The notes under the pieces were generated by a model that worked only from the letters and a program-made list of their open reading frames with translations, was not told the DNA's origin and did no database searches. Source: Dietzia sp. ANT_WB102 (GTDB lineage: Bacteria; Actinomycetota; Actinomycetes; Mycobacteriales; Mycobacteriaceae). From it: DNA of 64,000 nt. Below, one piece after another: positions 7,643 through 16,727 of the stretch (position 1 is its first letter; every line of letters starts with the position of its first letter). Both the position numbers and the translations under genes were made by a program. The DNA is taken from positions 62,001 to 126,000 of the forward strand of contig NZ_VOBA01000003.1 of NCBI RefSeq assembly GCF_008369165.1, written 5' to 3'.

Positions 7643-9207
7643 GTCGGCTCCCCCGCGGCTGCGGCGACAGGCACGGCGTCTGCCGCGGTGGGCAGGCCGC
7701 GCCGACGCTCACGCCGATTTTGGGCGGTGCGCCGGCTCCACGTGCGCGCCGCGTGGCTCGTGAGCAGCAACATGATGAGAACGTTCACGGCAAGGACGGC
7801 ATACCCGCCGAGAAACGTGTCCTGCTCGGCACCGGTGCTCAGACGCCCGTACTCGGTCGAGACAGTGCTCACCATGGTCAGCGCCAGCAGCCACACGCGA
7901 GGCGCGGCGTACCCCAGGTAGGTGAGCAGCGCCAGCACACCCATCGCGCCGTACACCGCTCCTATGAACACAGCGAGGGCGACGAAGGCTGGTACCACCT
8001 CGGACTGGTCGAGTCCGGCGAACTCCTCCATGTCAGCTCCTCCCAGTAGGTCACGCACCGCGAACACGGTCAACACGAGGAGGGTGACCGCGACGAGCGC
8101 GCAGCCTGCGGTGACCGCGCCCGGACGTGGCAGGTGAGCGGGGTCAGGAGCGACGTCGTCGGCTGGGCGGTCCGGATCCGCCGAGGCCACACCGCCCTCG
8201 GCGAGAGGGTCGTCGAATCCTCGGGCCGCGCGCACCACCCCTGGCGGCAGTTCGGCGGCCGACTCCTCGTGGACCGGAATGCGGCGCAGATCCAGCACGG
8301 GCAGGTCCCCGTCGGTGCGGATCGCGTCGCCGCCGCCGTTACGGGAGTGGTAACCGGTGGAGAAGTTCTCCAGCACCCGGCCCCCCACGTCGGGCACGTG
8401 GTAGCGGATCGAGTCCACGATGTAGTCGCGCTCGACGTCGATGTCCGCGTCGATCTTGTGGGTGACCTGGAGGGTGAACAGTGACAGGCCGACCGCGCGG
8501 TCGTATGTGCCCGCGCCCAGCCACTGCACCCGGTGCCCGCCGGGCAGTAACCAGCCGTCCGGGCAACGCCAGAATCGGACGTGGTGGCGCTGCGCGGCGT
8601 TGCCCTCGACCTCCTGCTGATAGGCCAGGCACTGCCGCCGCCCGAACAGTCTCAACGGGCTGACCGGTGCCGAGGGGTAGGACCGGCGCAAGACCGAGGA
8701 CACGACGATGCCCCACGAGGAACGAATCGTGACGTCGTCGGCCAGCACCCAACCGCACGCTGTCATGGCCTCGTGAATTTGTCGGGCGGTACCGTCCACC
8801 GCGAGATTGACCGGGTCCCCCAGCAGCCCGTCGGAGGTGCGGGTGCGGGCGATGAAATAGCCGGGCACATACACCGACGTGAGGAGCGTCTGCAGACGTG
8901 GCAACACCAGGTACGCGACCAGCGCCCAGAACGGAATAAGCAGCAACAGGTGCCACCAGTCTTGGCGCCAGGCGTCGGCGAACAACCGCCAGCCCAGCCA
9001 TCCCGCGGACACGGTGGCGAGCACGAAGAACACGGTGTCCACCGCGAGCCCGGGCAGGGGCGGCCGCACCGTGTCGTCGCGAACCTTGGATGGCGGACTG
9101 ACGTACACGGGCGGACCGACCGGGCGGTCCATCGCGTCCGGCACGGCCGGTGCCACGGGGTCGGTACCCCCGCAGGCTGCGGTACCAGTGCGCTCGCTCG
9201 TGGACAT
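7639..9207 (-). CDS. LssY C-terminal-domain membrane protein
   Basis: A 522-residue integral membrane protein. An N-terminal Pro-rich cytoplasmic stretch is followed by two helices (about residues 52-75 and 85-106) and a soluble domain of roughly 220 residues. That domain matches the LssY_C family (SDGLLGDPVNLAV, GWVLADDVTIRSSWGI, FWRCP, THKIDADIDVERDYIVDSI). Then come about five more helices (residues 360-505). LssY_C domains occur with PAP2-type phosphatases and DedA-like proteins, which suggests membrane lipid metabolism, but no phosphatase motif is seen here. It is coupled by a 4-base overlap to the SCP-like gene. Function unknown. Confidence 0.75.
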   Translation of the reverse strand: MSTSERTGTAACGGTDPVAPAVPDAMDRPVGPPVYVSPPSKVRDDTVRPPLPGLAVDTVFFVLATVSAGWLGWRLFADAWRQDWWHLLLLIPFWALVAYLVLPRLQTLLTSVYVPGYFIARTRTSDGLLGDPVNLAVDGTARQIHEAMTACGWVLADDVTIRSSWGIVVSSVLRRSYPSAPVSPLRLFGRRQCLAYQQEVEGNAAQRHHVRFWRCPDGWLLPGGHRVQWLGAGTYDRAVGLSLFTLQVTHKIDADIDVERDYIVDSIRYHVPDVGGRVLENFSTGYHSRNGGGDAIRTDGDLPVLDLRRIPVHEESAAELPPGVVRAARGFDDPLAEGGVASADPDRPADDVAPDPAHLPRPGAVTAGCALVAVTLLVLTVFAVRDLLGGADMEEFAGLDQSEVVPAFVALAVFIGAVYGAMGVLALLTYLGYAAPRVWLLALTMVSTVSTEYGRLSTGAEQDTFLGGYAVLAVNVLIMLLLTSHAARTWSRRTAQNRRERRRGLPTAADAVPVAAAAGEPT

Positions 9208-9313
9208 GGCTCGACGATAGTCGCCGGACGGACCACGAGTACCACGTGCGCACTTCTGTTCGGGGGCCGGCGACGACGAGACCGTCCTCTGCGTCCGCGG
9301 CCCTGAAGGGTCG

Positions 9314-9982
9314 TCAGGGGGAGCGGAGTGCCCGGACGCGCAGCCTGATGGTCACGAGCAGTGAGCCAATCACGACCGCCGCAGCCAGCGCCAGTGCGTT
9401 GATCCCCATGACCACGTGCAGCAGCGCGCCGGCGACACCGCCCAGGACGAGTGCGGACCACAGCGCCACCTGCTGGCGGTATGGCGCCCACGATCCCCCG
9501 GTCAGTGCGTCGACCAGCCTGTGTGCCGACTTCACGACGGCGCCCGTCATATAAGTCACGCCGAGCGAGACCTCTCCACCGGAATGGAATACGGAGTTCA
9601 TGGCGCCCATCGACGCGGCGGCGGCCGCGATGGACACCGGCACCCCCAGGACCGTCACGGAGGTGACCCAGTGCAAGCCCAGCGACAGGAGTAGGAGGAA
9701 CGCGACCAGGGACAGGACTGCGGGACGGTCGTCGAGGTTGCGGCGACGGGTGACGACGGCTCCGGCGACCGCGCCGAGGAAAAACGATACGAGGACGACG
9801 GCGGCGATGCCGGCGCCGGCGAGGTTCCCCGCGGCCACCTCGACGACCATGCGGGTGGAGTTTCCGCTCATGAAGGACACGAAGTAGCCGCCGACGACGA
9901 GGAAGCCCACGGCGTCGACGAACCCGGCGGTGGCGGCGAGCACCACCGCGAGGACTCGTTCACGCTTGCCCAGGTCACGCAT
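9314..9982 (-). CDS. YoaK/DUF1275 family membrane protein
   Basis: A 222-residue polytopic protein with about six transmembrane helices and the DUF1275 signatures ATAGFVDAVGFLVVGGYFVSFMSGNSTR near the N-terminus and VTYMTGAVVK in the middle. The family is widespread and functionally undefined; some members are induced by stress. It lies between purL and the LssY_C gene on the same strand, 106 bases before the latter and 40 bases after purL, so it could be read from the purL promoter. Confidence 0.88.
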   Translation of the reverse strand: MRDLGKRERVLAVVLAATAGFVDAVGFLVVGGYFVSFMSGNSTRMVVEVAAGNLAGAGIAAVVLVSFFLGAVAGAVVTRRRNLDDRPAVLSLVAFLLLLSLGLHWVTSVTVLGVPVSIAAAAASMGAMNSVFHSGGEVSLGVTYMTGAVVKSAHRLVDALTGGSWAPYRQQVALWSALVLGGVAGALLHVVMGINALALAAAVVIGSLLVTIRLRVRALRSP

Positions 9983-10022
9983 CCGCCCGCCTACCCCCGG
10001 TCCGGTCGTCTACGGCGTCGGC

Positions 10023-12323
10023 TCAGACGGGGTCGACACCGAACAGCGCCGGCAGCGTCCCCTCGTGGGCGTCCCGCAGCTCGGCAGTGGTGATGGTGAA
10101 CTGGCCCTGCACCTCGAAGGTGCCCGACTCCGGGTCGGTGACGCCGATGCGGGTGTGAGGGATGCTCTGCGCGGTGAGCATCTGCTGGAACCGGATCTCC
10201 TCGCCGCGCGGCACGGAGACGATCACGCGACCGGCGGACTCGGAGAACAGCCACACGAACGGGTCGGCGTCCTCCGGCAGGACGACGCGCAGGCCGCACT
10301 CCCCCGCCAGCGCCGACTCCACGAGCGCCTGCGCCAGGCCGCCCTCGGACAGGTCGTGAGCCCCGGTGATGAGGCCGTCCTTGGAGCTGGTCGCCATGAT
10401 GCGGGCCAGGGTGGCCTCCCACTGCAGGTCCACCGCCGGGGGCAGGCCGCCGAGATGGTCGTGGGCGACCTGCGCCCAGATGGAGCCGTCAAACTCGTCG
10501 CGGGTCTCGCCGAGCAGGTAGATGCTCTCGCCGGGGGTGTCGCCGAACGCGGTGGGCGTGCGGCGGGCGACGTCGTCGATCACGCCGAGGACGCCCACGA
10601 CGGGCGTCGGCAGGATCGGCGTGGTGCCGGTCTGGTTGTAGAAGCTCACGTTGCCGCCGGTGACGGGGATGCCGAGCTCGGCGCAGCCGTCCGCGAGTCC
10701 GTGAACGGCCTCGCGGAACTGCCACATCACGCCCGGGTCCTCGGGGGAGCCGAAGTTGAGGCAGTTGGTCACCGCGACCGGAGTGGCACCGGTGACAGCG
10801 ACGTTGCGGTACGCCTCCGCCAGGGCCAGCCGGGCGCCGGTGTACGGGTCGAGCTTGGTGTAGCGACCCGAGGCGTCGGTGGATAGCGCGATTCCCCGTC
10901 CGGACTCCTCGTCGATCCGCAGGACGCCGCCATCGGCGCCCTCGGCCAGGATCGTGTTGCCGCGCACGTACCGGTCGTACTGCTCGGTGATGAATCGGCG
11001 CGAGCACAGGGCGGGGCTGGAGACCATGTCCAGCAGGGTCTGACGCAGCTCGTCACCGCTGGCCGGGCGGGCCAGGCTCGCGGAGGTGTCGGCCTGCAGT
11101 GCATCCTGATCGGCCGGACGCTCGATGGGGCGGTGGTAGACGGGCCCCTCGTCGGCGATCGTGCTCGGCGGGGCGTCCAGGACGATCTCGCCCTTGAACT
11201 CGATGGTGAGGTGGTCGCCGTCGGTGACCTCGCCGATGTCGGTGGCCAGCACGTCCCAGCGGCGGCACACCTCCATGAACGCCTCGACGTTCTCCGGTGC
11301 CACGACCGCGCACATGCGCTCCTGCGACTCGCTCGACAGGATTTCTGCCGCGGTCATCCCCTCGGCGCGCAGCGGGACGTTGTCCAGCACGATGTGCATG
11401 CCGCCGTCGCCGGCCGCGGCGAGCTCGGAAGTGGCGCATGCCAGGCCGGCGCCGCCGAGGTCCTGGATGCCCACCACGAGCTCCTGCTTGTACAGCTCGA
11501 GGCAGCACTCGATGAGCACCTTCTCCGCGAACGGGTCGCCGACCTGCACGCTGGGCAGCTTGCGGGGCTTGACGGGGGCGCCGTCAGAGTCGACCTCGAA
11601 GCTCTCCGAGGCCAGTACCGACACGCCGCCGATGCCGTCCAACCCGGTGCGGGCGCCGAACAGGATGATGCGGTTGCCGGTGCCTGAGGCAAACGCCAGG
11701 TGCAGGTCCTCCACCCGCATCACGCCCGCGCACAGCGCGTTCACCAGTGGGTTGCCTGCATACGACTCGTCAAAGACCGTCTCGCCGCCGATATTGGGCA
11801 GGCCCAGGCAGTTTCCGTAGCCGCCGATGCCTGCGACCACGCCGGGGAGCACCCGATGCGTGTCGTCAGCGTCGGCCGGGCCGAAGCGAAGTTGGTCCAT
11901 CACGGCCACCGGGCGTGCACCCATCGCCATGATGTCGCGGACGATCCCGCCGACGCCGGTCGCGGCACCCTGGTAGGGCTCGATGTACGACGGACTGTTG
12001 TGCGATTCCACCTTGAAGGTCACGGCCCAGCCGTCACCGATGTCCACCACTCCGGCGTTCTCTCCGATGCCGGCAAGCATCGAGGACCGCATCTCGTCCG
12101 TGGTGGTTTCGCCGAAGTAGCGCAGGTGCACCTTGGACGACTTGTAGGAGCAGTGTTCCGACCACATGACGGAGTAGACGGCCAGCTCGGCCTCCGTGGG
12201 CCGACGGCCGAGAATCTCGCGGATCCTGGCGTATTCGTCCTCCTTGAGACCGAGCTCGGCCCAGGGCTGCTCCAGGTCGGGGGTGGCGGCGGCGTTCGCG
12301 GTGGAATCGACAGGAGAGGTCAC
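10023..12323 (-). CDS. purL: Phosphoribosylformylglycinamidine synthase, large subunit (small-PurL type)
   Basis: Converts FGAR to FGAM using ammonia delivered by PurQ, with PurS bridging. The size (766 residues from GTG 12323) and lack of a glutaminase domain mark the small-PurL type that needs the purQ and purS genes 1.7 kb away. Motifs seen: [30 protein letters not shown] (ATP site), [17 protein letters not shown], and [14 protein letters not shown] further upstream (12404) would add 27 non-conserved residues and overlap the next gene, so GTG 12323 is preferred; no clear ribosome-binding site precedes it, so a leaderless or weak start is possible. Confidence 0.97.
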   Translation of the reverse strand: MTSPVDSTANAAATPDLEQPWAELGLKEDEYARIREILGRRPTEAELAVYSVMWSEHCSYKSSKVHLRYFGETTTDEMRSSMLAGIGENAGVVDIGDGWAVTFKVESHNSPSYIEPYQGAATGVGGIVRDIMAMGARPVAVMDQLRFGPADADDTHRVLPGVVAGIGGYGNCLGLPNIGGETVFDESYAGNPLVNALCAGVMRVEDLHLAFASGTGNRIILFGARTGLDGIGGVSVLASESFEVDSDGAPVKPRKLPSVQVGDPFAEKVLIECCLELYKQELVVGIQDLGGAGLACATSELAAAGDGGMHIVLDNVPLRAEGMTAAEILSSESQERMCAVVAPENVEAFMEVCRRWDVLATDIGEVTDGDHLTIEFKGEIVLDAPPSTIADEGPVYHRPIERPADQDALQADTSASLARPASGDELRQTLLDMVSSPALCSRRFITEQYDRYVRGNTILAEGADGGVLRIDEESGRGIALSTDASGRYTKLDPYTGARLALAEAYRNVAVTGATPVAVTNCLNFGSPEDPGVMWQFREAVHGLADGCAELGIPVTGGNVSFYNQTGTTPILPTPVVGVLGVIDDVARRTPTAFGDTPGESIYLLGETRDEFDGSIWAQVAHDHLGGLPPAVDLQWEATLARIMATSSKDGLITGAHDLSEGGLAQALVESALAGECGLRVVLPEDADPFVWLFSESAGRVIVSVPRGEEIRFQQMLTAQSIPHTRIGVTDPESGTFEVQGQFTITTAELRDAHEGTLPALFGVDPV

Positions 12324-12384
12324 GGTTGGAGAGTCTAGTCGTCCCACGCCGCCGGGCGAATCCGTCGCCCGGCGGGGCCGCCGG

Positions 12385-13596
12385 TCAGCTCGAGAGGACC
12401 TCAAAAGTGAGTCCGCCGCGCTCGAGCCGGTCGAGCAGCGCGTCCCCCATCGCCTCGGCGGTGGTGAGCTGCCCCGAACGGGCCGGCAGGTCGTCGAACG
12501 CCAGGCACAGCGCTGACTCGGAGATCATCATCGACGTCTCGGTGTAACCGGGGTCGCCGCCCGACACCCGGGTAACCACACGACGGCCGCCCGCCAGCGC
12601 CACAAAGGTGACGTCGAACGACGACCGCGCGCGACGCTCCTCGCTCGGCCCGCTGCCACGATTGATGCGTTTTAGGATCTGTGACCGGATCGGCCCGATC
12701 TGAACGCCCGCCGCGATCGCACCGACGCCGGCCATCCCCGCCACGGCCGTGAGCGGGGACTTCAAGGACGCGTAGTGGGCGTAGGAGAAGTCGGGACCGT
12801 ACGAGTCGAGCGCGGCGGCCGAGCGGAGCACCACCTGTGGGTCGATGGTCGGCAACGGGACCAGCCAGCGGTCGAGCGTGGAGTCGTGGTGGGGTTTGCC
12901 CGCCACGGACCTGATCCGCCGGCCCTCCGCCTTGCCCTGCTTGTCGCGCCGCTTTTTGGCCGCGCGACCGGCCTCGCGCAGTCGGGTGAATTGCCCGATG
13001 GCCGAGTGGAAGGTGCCGCCGGAGAATTGCGCGTCGGCGTGAACGGCGCCGTAGACGGTCACCGGCACTCCCTCGGGTACCTGCTTCATCGTGTAGTAGA
13101 CGCCCAGGTCGTGCGGGATCGAGTCGAAGCCGCACGCGTGCACGATGCGGGCCCCGGAGGCCACGGCGGCGTCGTGGTGCTCCAGGTACATCCTGTCGAC
13201 GAACTCCGGCTCGCCTGCCAGGTCGACGTAGTCGGTGCCCTCGGCAGCGCAGGCGGCGACGAGGGGCTCGCCGTACTCGAGGTAGGGACCGACGGTGGTG
13301 ATGACGACGCGGGCGACGCGCACCATCTCCGTCAACGAGGTCGGGTCCGAGGTGTCTGCCATCACGACCCCCGGGGCTGGGACGTCAGGGAAGTCGGTGG
13401 CCAGGCGTGCGACGAGTGCGTCCAGCTTGGTGCGGGATCGACCGGCCACCGCCCACGATCCGCCCACCGGCATGTTCCGCATGAGGTACTCGGCTACGAG
13501 CCCACCGGTAAATCCGGTCGCACCGTAGAGAACGATGTCGAACGGACGATCGGACTTGTCCGGCGCAGCGGCGGGCTGGTTGATTGATTCGCTCAT
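12385..13596 (-). CDS. Saccharopine-dehydrogenase-like trans-acting enoyl reductase family protein
   Basis: A 403-residue NAD(P)-binding Rossmann protein with GATGFTG at residues 25-31, then [19 protein letters not shown] and [16 protein letters not shown]. These are typical of the saccharopine-dehydrogenase-like family that includes the mycobacterial trans-acting enoyl reductase (Rv2953) and Rv2449c. Such proteins reduce lipid or polyketide intermediates, but most members are uncharacterised. No polyketide synthase is nearby, so a phthiocerol-type role is unlikely. It stands upstream of purL on the same strand with 61 bases between stop and GTG. Confidence 0.8.
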   Translation of the reverse strand: MSESINQPAAAPDKSDRPFDIVLYGATGFTGGLVAEYLMRNMPVGGSWAVAGRSRTKLDALVARLATDFPDVPAPGVVMADTSDPTSLTEMVRVARVVITTVGPYLEYGEPLVAACAAEGTDYVDLAGEPEFVDRMYLEHHDAAVASGARIVHACGFDSIPHDLGVYYTMKQVPEGVPVTVYGAVHADAQFSGGTFHSAIGQFTRLREAGRAAKKRRDKQGKAEGRRIRSVAGKPHHDSTLDRWLVPLPTIDPQVVLRSAAALDSYGPDFSYAHYASLKSPLTAVAGMAGVGAIAAGVQIGPIRSQILKRINRGSGPSEERRARSSFDVTFVALAGGRRVVTRVSGGDPGYTETSMMISESALCLAFDDLPARSGQLTTAEAMGDALLDRLERGGLTFEVLSS

Positions 13597-13824
13597 CCCA
13601 CGGTTCTACAGCATCCGACGAGCAATGCGGCTAGTGTCAACCCCGTACACTTCGTGGCGCGCGCCCGCGTTCTCGGCAGTGCTGATAAAAGTCGGGCGCC
13701 CGTGCTGTTCGCCGGGTGGCGACGCTTACCGCACTATGTCGAAACACACAGTATTTTCGTGGCGACCTGGGCATGATGAGCGCGTGCGACCGCCCCGGTC
13801 ACACACTGACAGAAGGATATCCCC

Positions 13825-14013
13825 ATGGACCTCAGCGGCTCCCTGGCCACCGCCACCTGGCCGATAGTCGAGACTATGTACGGCAGTCTCGGCGCAGGCA
13901 CAGGCTCGTCCCTCATCGACACCGTGCTCCGAAGTCCGGTGGTACTGACGGGGGCCCTGCTCCAGCTGATGGCGGGTGCGGGCGCGGATGTGGGCAGCAC
14001 GCTCGGCGCGTGA
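13825..14013 (+). CDS. Small hydrophobic peptide, possible PorA/PorH-like cell-wall channel
   Basis: A 62-residue product starting MDLSGSLATATW, rich in Gly, Ala, Leu and Ser, with amphipathic or hydrophobic segments and no basic residue except one Arg. It has no signal peptide. AAGGA sits nine bases before the ATG and a strong hairpin follows the stop, so it looks like an independent gene. Size, absence of an export signal and the MDLS start recall the tiny mycolate-outer-membrane channel proteins PorA and PorH of Corynebacterium. This resemblance is from memory and is not a demonstrated homology. A toxin-like or structural peptide is an alternative. Confidence 0.6.
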   Translation: MDLSGSLATATWPIVETMYGSLGAGTGSSLIDTVLRSPVVLTGALLQLMAGAGADVGSTLGA

Positions 14014-14033
14014 TCGGCAACCAAGCAGTGCAC

Positions 14034-14066
14034 GTGGGCCGCTGACGATTCCTCGCAGCGGCCCAC
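14034..14066 (+). terminator. Hairpin terminator after the 62-residue peptide gene
   Basis: Perfect 11-base arms GTGGGCCGCTG (14034-14044) and CAGCGGCCCAC (14056-14066) with an 11-base loop, 20 bases beyond the stop. It also lies just past the purQ stop (14089) on the other strand and may serve both genes. Confidence 0.75.
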
Positions 14067-14088
14067 ATACCTGTCGCGAGCACGACGC

Positions 14089-14766
14089 TCAGACGGTGAC
14101 CACCGCGTCGAGCGCCGACAGGAACAGCCCCAGCCCGTCGTCGGAGGGCCCGGTCAGCGGGTCGATCGCGTGCTCCGGGTGCGGCATGAGGCCCACCACC
14201 CGCCCGTTCTCGGACGCGATTCCAGCGATGTCGTTGGTGGAGCCGTTGGGGGCGCCACCCGCGTAACGGAACACCACGCGGCCCTCACCCTCGAGCTGCT
14301 CGATCGTCTCCGGCGCGGCCATGTAGCGGCCCTCACCGGATTTGAGCGGGATAAGGATTTCGGCGCCCTGCTCGTAGCGCGAGGTCCAGGCGGTGTCGTT
14401 GTTCTCCACACGCAGCCACTCGTCGCGGCAGATGAAGTGCATATCGCGGTTGCGACCCATGGCGCCGGGCAGCAGTCCGGCTTCGCACAGGATCTGGAAG
14501 CCGTTGCAGATACCCAGCACGGGCATTCCGCCCTTCGCGGCCGAGATGACCTCGCCCATGACGGGGGCCATCGAGGCGATCGCGCCGCAGCGCAAGTAAT
14601 CGCCGTAGGAAAAGCCGCCGGGAACTACCACCGCGTCGACGCCCTTGAGGTCGGCGTCGTCGTGCCAGAGCGAGACGGCCTCGCCGCCGGCACGAGTGAC
14701 GGCACGTGCGGCGTCGATGTCGTCGAGTGTGCCGGGGAAGGTGATGACGCCGATCCGTGCGGTCAC
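14089..14766 (-). CDS. purQ: Phosphoribosylformylglycinamidine synthase, glutaminase subunit
   Basis: Class I glutamine amidotransferase (225 residues) that supplies ammonia to PurL. The nucleophile elbow is [10 protein letters not shown] with the catalytic Cys, and the late His-x-Glu is in MPHPEHAID. The N-terminus [13 protein letters not shown] and [15 protein letters not shown] are typical of PurQ. The start is GTG 14766, which overlaps the purS stop codon (GTGA), so the two subunits are translationally coupled. Confidence 0.97.
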   Translation of the reverse strand: MTARIGVITFPGTLDDIDAARAVTRAGGEAVSLWHDDADLKGVDAVVVPGGFSYGDYLRCGAIASMAPVMGEVISAAKGGMPVLGICNGFQILCEAGLLPGAMGRNRDMHFICRDEWLRVENNDTAWTSRYEQGAEILIPLKSGEGRYMAAPETIEQLEGEGRVVFRYAGGAPNGSTNDIAGIASENGRVVGLMPHPEHAIDPLTGPSDDGLGLFLSALDAVVTV

Positions 14767-15017
14767 GAAGCGACCTCCGCGGTGTCCACGCGGACGACCT
14801 TCCAGTCCTCGATCACCGTGTTGGCCAGGAGTGACGAGGCGATCTCCTCGAGTTCGGCATCCGACACGTCGTCGGCGACCTCGAGCTCGAACCGCTTGCC
14901 CTGCCGGACATCGGTGACTCCGCCGTGACCCAGGCGGCCCAGGGCTCTATGTATGGCCTGACCCTGCGGATCGAGGATCTCGGCCTTGGGCATGACTTCG
15001 ACGACGACTCGGGCCAC
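14763..15017 (-). CDS. purS: Phosphoribosylformylglycinamidine synthase subunit PurS
   Basis: The 84-residue bridging subunit of the FGAM synthase complex, which docks PurQ on PurL. It has the expected short alpha/beta form: [27 protein letters not shown], then [10 protein letters not shown]. It is the first gene of the purS-purQ pair, with a 4-base overlap. Its upstream region (15018-15180, 163 bases) holds no gene and presumably the promoter. Confidence 0.95.
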   Translation of the reverse strand: MARVVVEVMPKAEILDPQGQAIHRALGRLGHGGVTDVRQGKRFELEVADDVSDAELEEIASSLLANTVIEDWKVVRVDTAEVAS

Positions 15018-15180
15018 GGTGGGAACTCCTCGATCGGGCGGCTACGCGGAACGGCCCCGGACCGGCCGGGACTCGCACCACGATCCTACCTGCCACTGGT
15101 TGCACGACCGAAAGCTCACGTGACTCCACGACGACGAGGTGCACACCGGATTGGCGAGCCCGGCGGTCCCGCCCATGCCG

Positions 15181-15678
15181 TCAGACCGGAAGAGTCTCCT
15201 CGATGGCCTCCACCAGTTCGGGGGCTCCGGGCTCGACCTTCGGGCGGAAGCGGCCGACGACCTCCCCCGAAGGGGAGAGCAGGAACTTCTCGAAGTTCCA
15301 CTGGACGTCGCCCGCCTCACCACCGGCGTCGGCGACCTTGGTGAGCTCGGCGTAGAGCGGATGGCGATCCGGACCGTTGACGTCGACCTTGGCCGCAAGC
15401 GGGAAGGTGATCCCGTACTTGCCCGACGTGAACTCCTTGATGGCGTCCTCGTCGCCCGGCTCCTGGCCCATGAACTGATTACACGGGAACCCGATGACGA
15501 AGAGACCGCGGTCCCGGTAGTCGTCGGCCAGTTCCTGCAGTCCCTCGTACTGCGGGGTCAATCCGCATTCACTGGCGACGTTGACCACCAGGACCGCGTG
15601 GCCTGCGTAATCGCCGAGGCTGACCTGCTCGCCGTCGATGGTTGTGAACGAGATGTCGTGGATGCTTCCGGAGCTCAT
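15181..15678 (-). CDS. Glutathione-peroxidase family thiol peroxidase
   Basis: A 165-residue Gpx-family peroxidase of the non-selenium type: Cys38 in NVASECGLTPQYEGLQ replaces selenocysteine. The rest of the tetrad is visible as Gln72 (GQEPG), Trp127 and Asn128 (WNFEKFLL). The second Cys lies in GFPCNQF at residue 66, which fits a thioredoxin-dependent two-Cys mechanism, expected since actinobacteria use mycothiol rather than glutathione. The start ATG 15678 gives the standard N-terminus; the much longer open frame upstream would overlap the divergent regulator. It is a cytosolic defence enzyme against peroxides. Confidence 0.92.
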   Translation of the reverse strand: MSSGSIHDISFTTIDGEQVSLGDYAGHAVLVVNVASECGLTPQYEGLQELADDYRDRGLFVIGFPCNQFMGQEPGDEDAIKEFTSGKYGITFPLAAKVDVNGPDRHPLYAELTKVADAGGEAGDVQWNFEKFLLSPSGEVVGRFRPKVEPGAPELVEAIEETLPV

Positions 15679-15705
15679 GTGATCCAGCCTACCCGCAACA
15701 AGTCG

Positions 15706-15732
15706 TTGACAAATTGTTGGGTTTTCACAACA
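15706..15732 (+). promoter_or_regulatory. Promoter with small inverted repeat ahead of the XRE regulator
   Basis: A consensus -35 TTGACA (15706-15711) lies 31 bases before the regulator ATG. TGTTG (15715-15719) and CAACA (15728-15732) form a short inverted repeat between it and the start, suitable for autoregulation. The -10 box is poor. The stretch is AT-rich for this genome. Confidence 0.45.
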
Positions 15733-15741
15733 GTTAAGTGC

Positions 15742-16020
15742 ATGAGCCCAGTCCGACGGGGAGAAAAGCTCCCCATCCACAACCGGATCGCCGTCCTGCG
15801 GGCCGAGCGCCGCCTGAGCCGTGCGGCGCTCGCCGAGCAGATCGAGGTCAACCCCCAGACCATAGGGGCGCTCGAGAGAGGCGACCACTACCCGAGCCTG
15901 GATCTGGCCTTCCGGATCTGCGCGATCTTCGACCTGCCGGTCGAGGCCGTGTTCTCCCGCGAGGAGTTTCAACCGATGTCCGCCGAGATCTACCGCCCCA
16001 CCCGAGAGGACCGATCATGA
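15742..16020 (+). CDS. XRE-family transcriptional regulator
   Basis: A 92-residue single-domain DNA-binding protein with an XRE/Cro helix-turn-helix at about residues 14-70 (RIAVLRAERRLSRAALAEQI, then NPQTIGALERGDHYPSLDLA). This is the compact YozG-like type usually paired with a membrane protein. Its stop overlaps the start of the next gene (ATGA), which codes for a membrane protein, so the two form a module. ATG 15742 sits very close to the -35/-10 region, suggesting a short or leaderless transcript. The target is probably its own promoter. Confidence 0.9.
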   Translation: MSPVRRGEKLPIHNRIAVLRAERRLSRAALAEQIEVNPQTIGALERGDHYPSLDLAFRICAIFDLPVEAVFSREEFQPMSAEIYRPTREDRS

Positions 16021-16571
16021 CCGCCTACCGCGTCGACACCCTCACCCGATCCGAGCAGCGCTTCGAGAAGTTGCAGACCCGGACGGAGGGCATGTTCCCG
16101 TCGTGGCGAACCCCTGCACGACGCCGACTGCTCGTCGGCCTCAACTGGGCGAGCCTGGCGATCATGACCGCGATCGCGGTGGCGGGCTACTTCTGGTTCC
16201 CGATCATCCTGGCCTGGCTCCCTATGACCGTGGTGATCTGCGTGGTCTGGACGATGCTGCGCATCACCATCGACTCCAAGGACACCGCCCCAGCCCGATA
16301 CCTGGACGAGTTCGAACTTGTGACGCTCCTGCAGGCGCGCTCGCGGGCACTCTCGCTGGTTACCGGCGGACTGTTCGTGATCTCGATGGTGCTGATCTTC
16401 GGCTCGAGCTTCGAGATCGGCGACGGACACCGGCTCGCCTACGTGATGGGAGGCCTCGGCATCCTCACGTTCATGGCCGGGGCGGTCATTCCCGCAGCGG
16501 CGATGACCCACACCATGGCCCCCGAGAGCGCGGACAACTTCGCACCCCCCGCTGCCGCCGACGGCCGCTGA
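16017..16571 (+). CDS. Four-helix membrane protein paired with XRE regulator
   Basis: A 184-residue protein with four predicted transmembrane helices in two pairs (about residues 43-63, 65-85, 120-138 and 145-165), a charged N-terminal cytoplasmic region and a Pro/Ala-rich C-terminal tail. No enzyme motif is visible and the family is not recognised. The start overlaps the regulator stop by four bases. XRE-regulator/membrane-protein pairs occur in many Gram-positive bacteria, where the membrane partner may control the regulator or confer immunity. The last codons (DGR-stop) lie in a 10-base tandem repeat. Confidence 0.75.
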   Translation: MTAYRVDTLTRSEQRFEKLQTRTEGMFPSWRTPARRRLLVGLNWASLAIMTAIAVAGYFWFPIILAWLPMTVVICVVWTMLRITIDSKDTAPARYLDEFELVTLLQARSRALSLVTGGLFVISMVLIFGSSFEIGDGHRLAYVMGGLGILTFMAGAVIPAAAMTHTMAPESADNFAPPAAADGR

Positions 16572-16592
16572 CAGCCGCTGACGGCCGCTGAC
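16560..16592 (+). repeat. Three tandem copies of a 10-base unit across a stop codon
   Basis: GACGGCCGCT, GACAGCCGCT and GACGGCCGCT run head to tail from 16560 to 16589, followed by GAC. The stop codon of the membrane protein gene lies in the first junction. The simplest source is replication slippage. Confidence 0.8.
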
Positions 16593-16622
16593 GACTTCGT
16601 GTCCCCCCGCCATGCCCAGGCA

Positions 16623-16690
16623 CAGCCGCGCGCAAGAACTGCAGTCGCACACGACATTTCGAGTGCGGCTGCAGTTCTTGCGCGCGGCTG
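16623..16690. terminator. Very long inverted repeat between convergent genes
   Basis: Two 28-base arms (16623-16650 and 16663-16690) match with a single mismatch around a 12-base loop ACGACATTTCGA. It lies between the convergent membrane-protein and oligopeptidase genes, 37 bases before the latter's stop, so a bidirectional terminator is the simplest role. The arm length is well beyond the usual terminator, and it may be a dispersed genomic palindrome. Confidence 0.75.
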
Positions 16691-16727
16691 CGTTGAGCGG
16701 GCGGGCCGGCGGGCGGGCCGGACGGGT

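Noticed and set aside
12324-12404. Longer purL starting at TTG 12404
   Set aside because: The added 27 residues are Arg-rich, not conserved, and overlap the next gene's 3' end; GTG 12323 is better.
12775-13587. 270-codon plus-strand open frame
   Set aside because: Antisense to the reductase with GATGFTG; no motif of its own.
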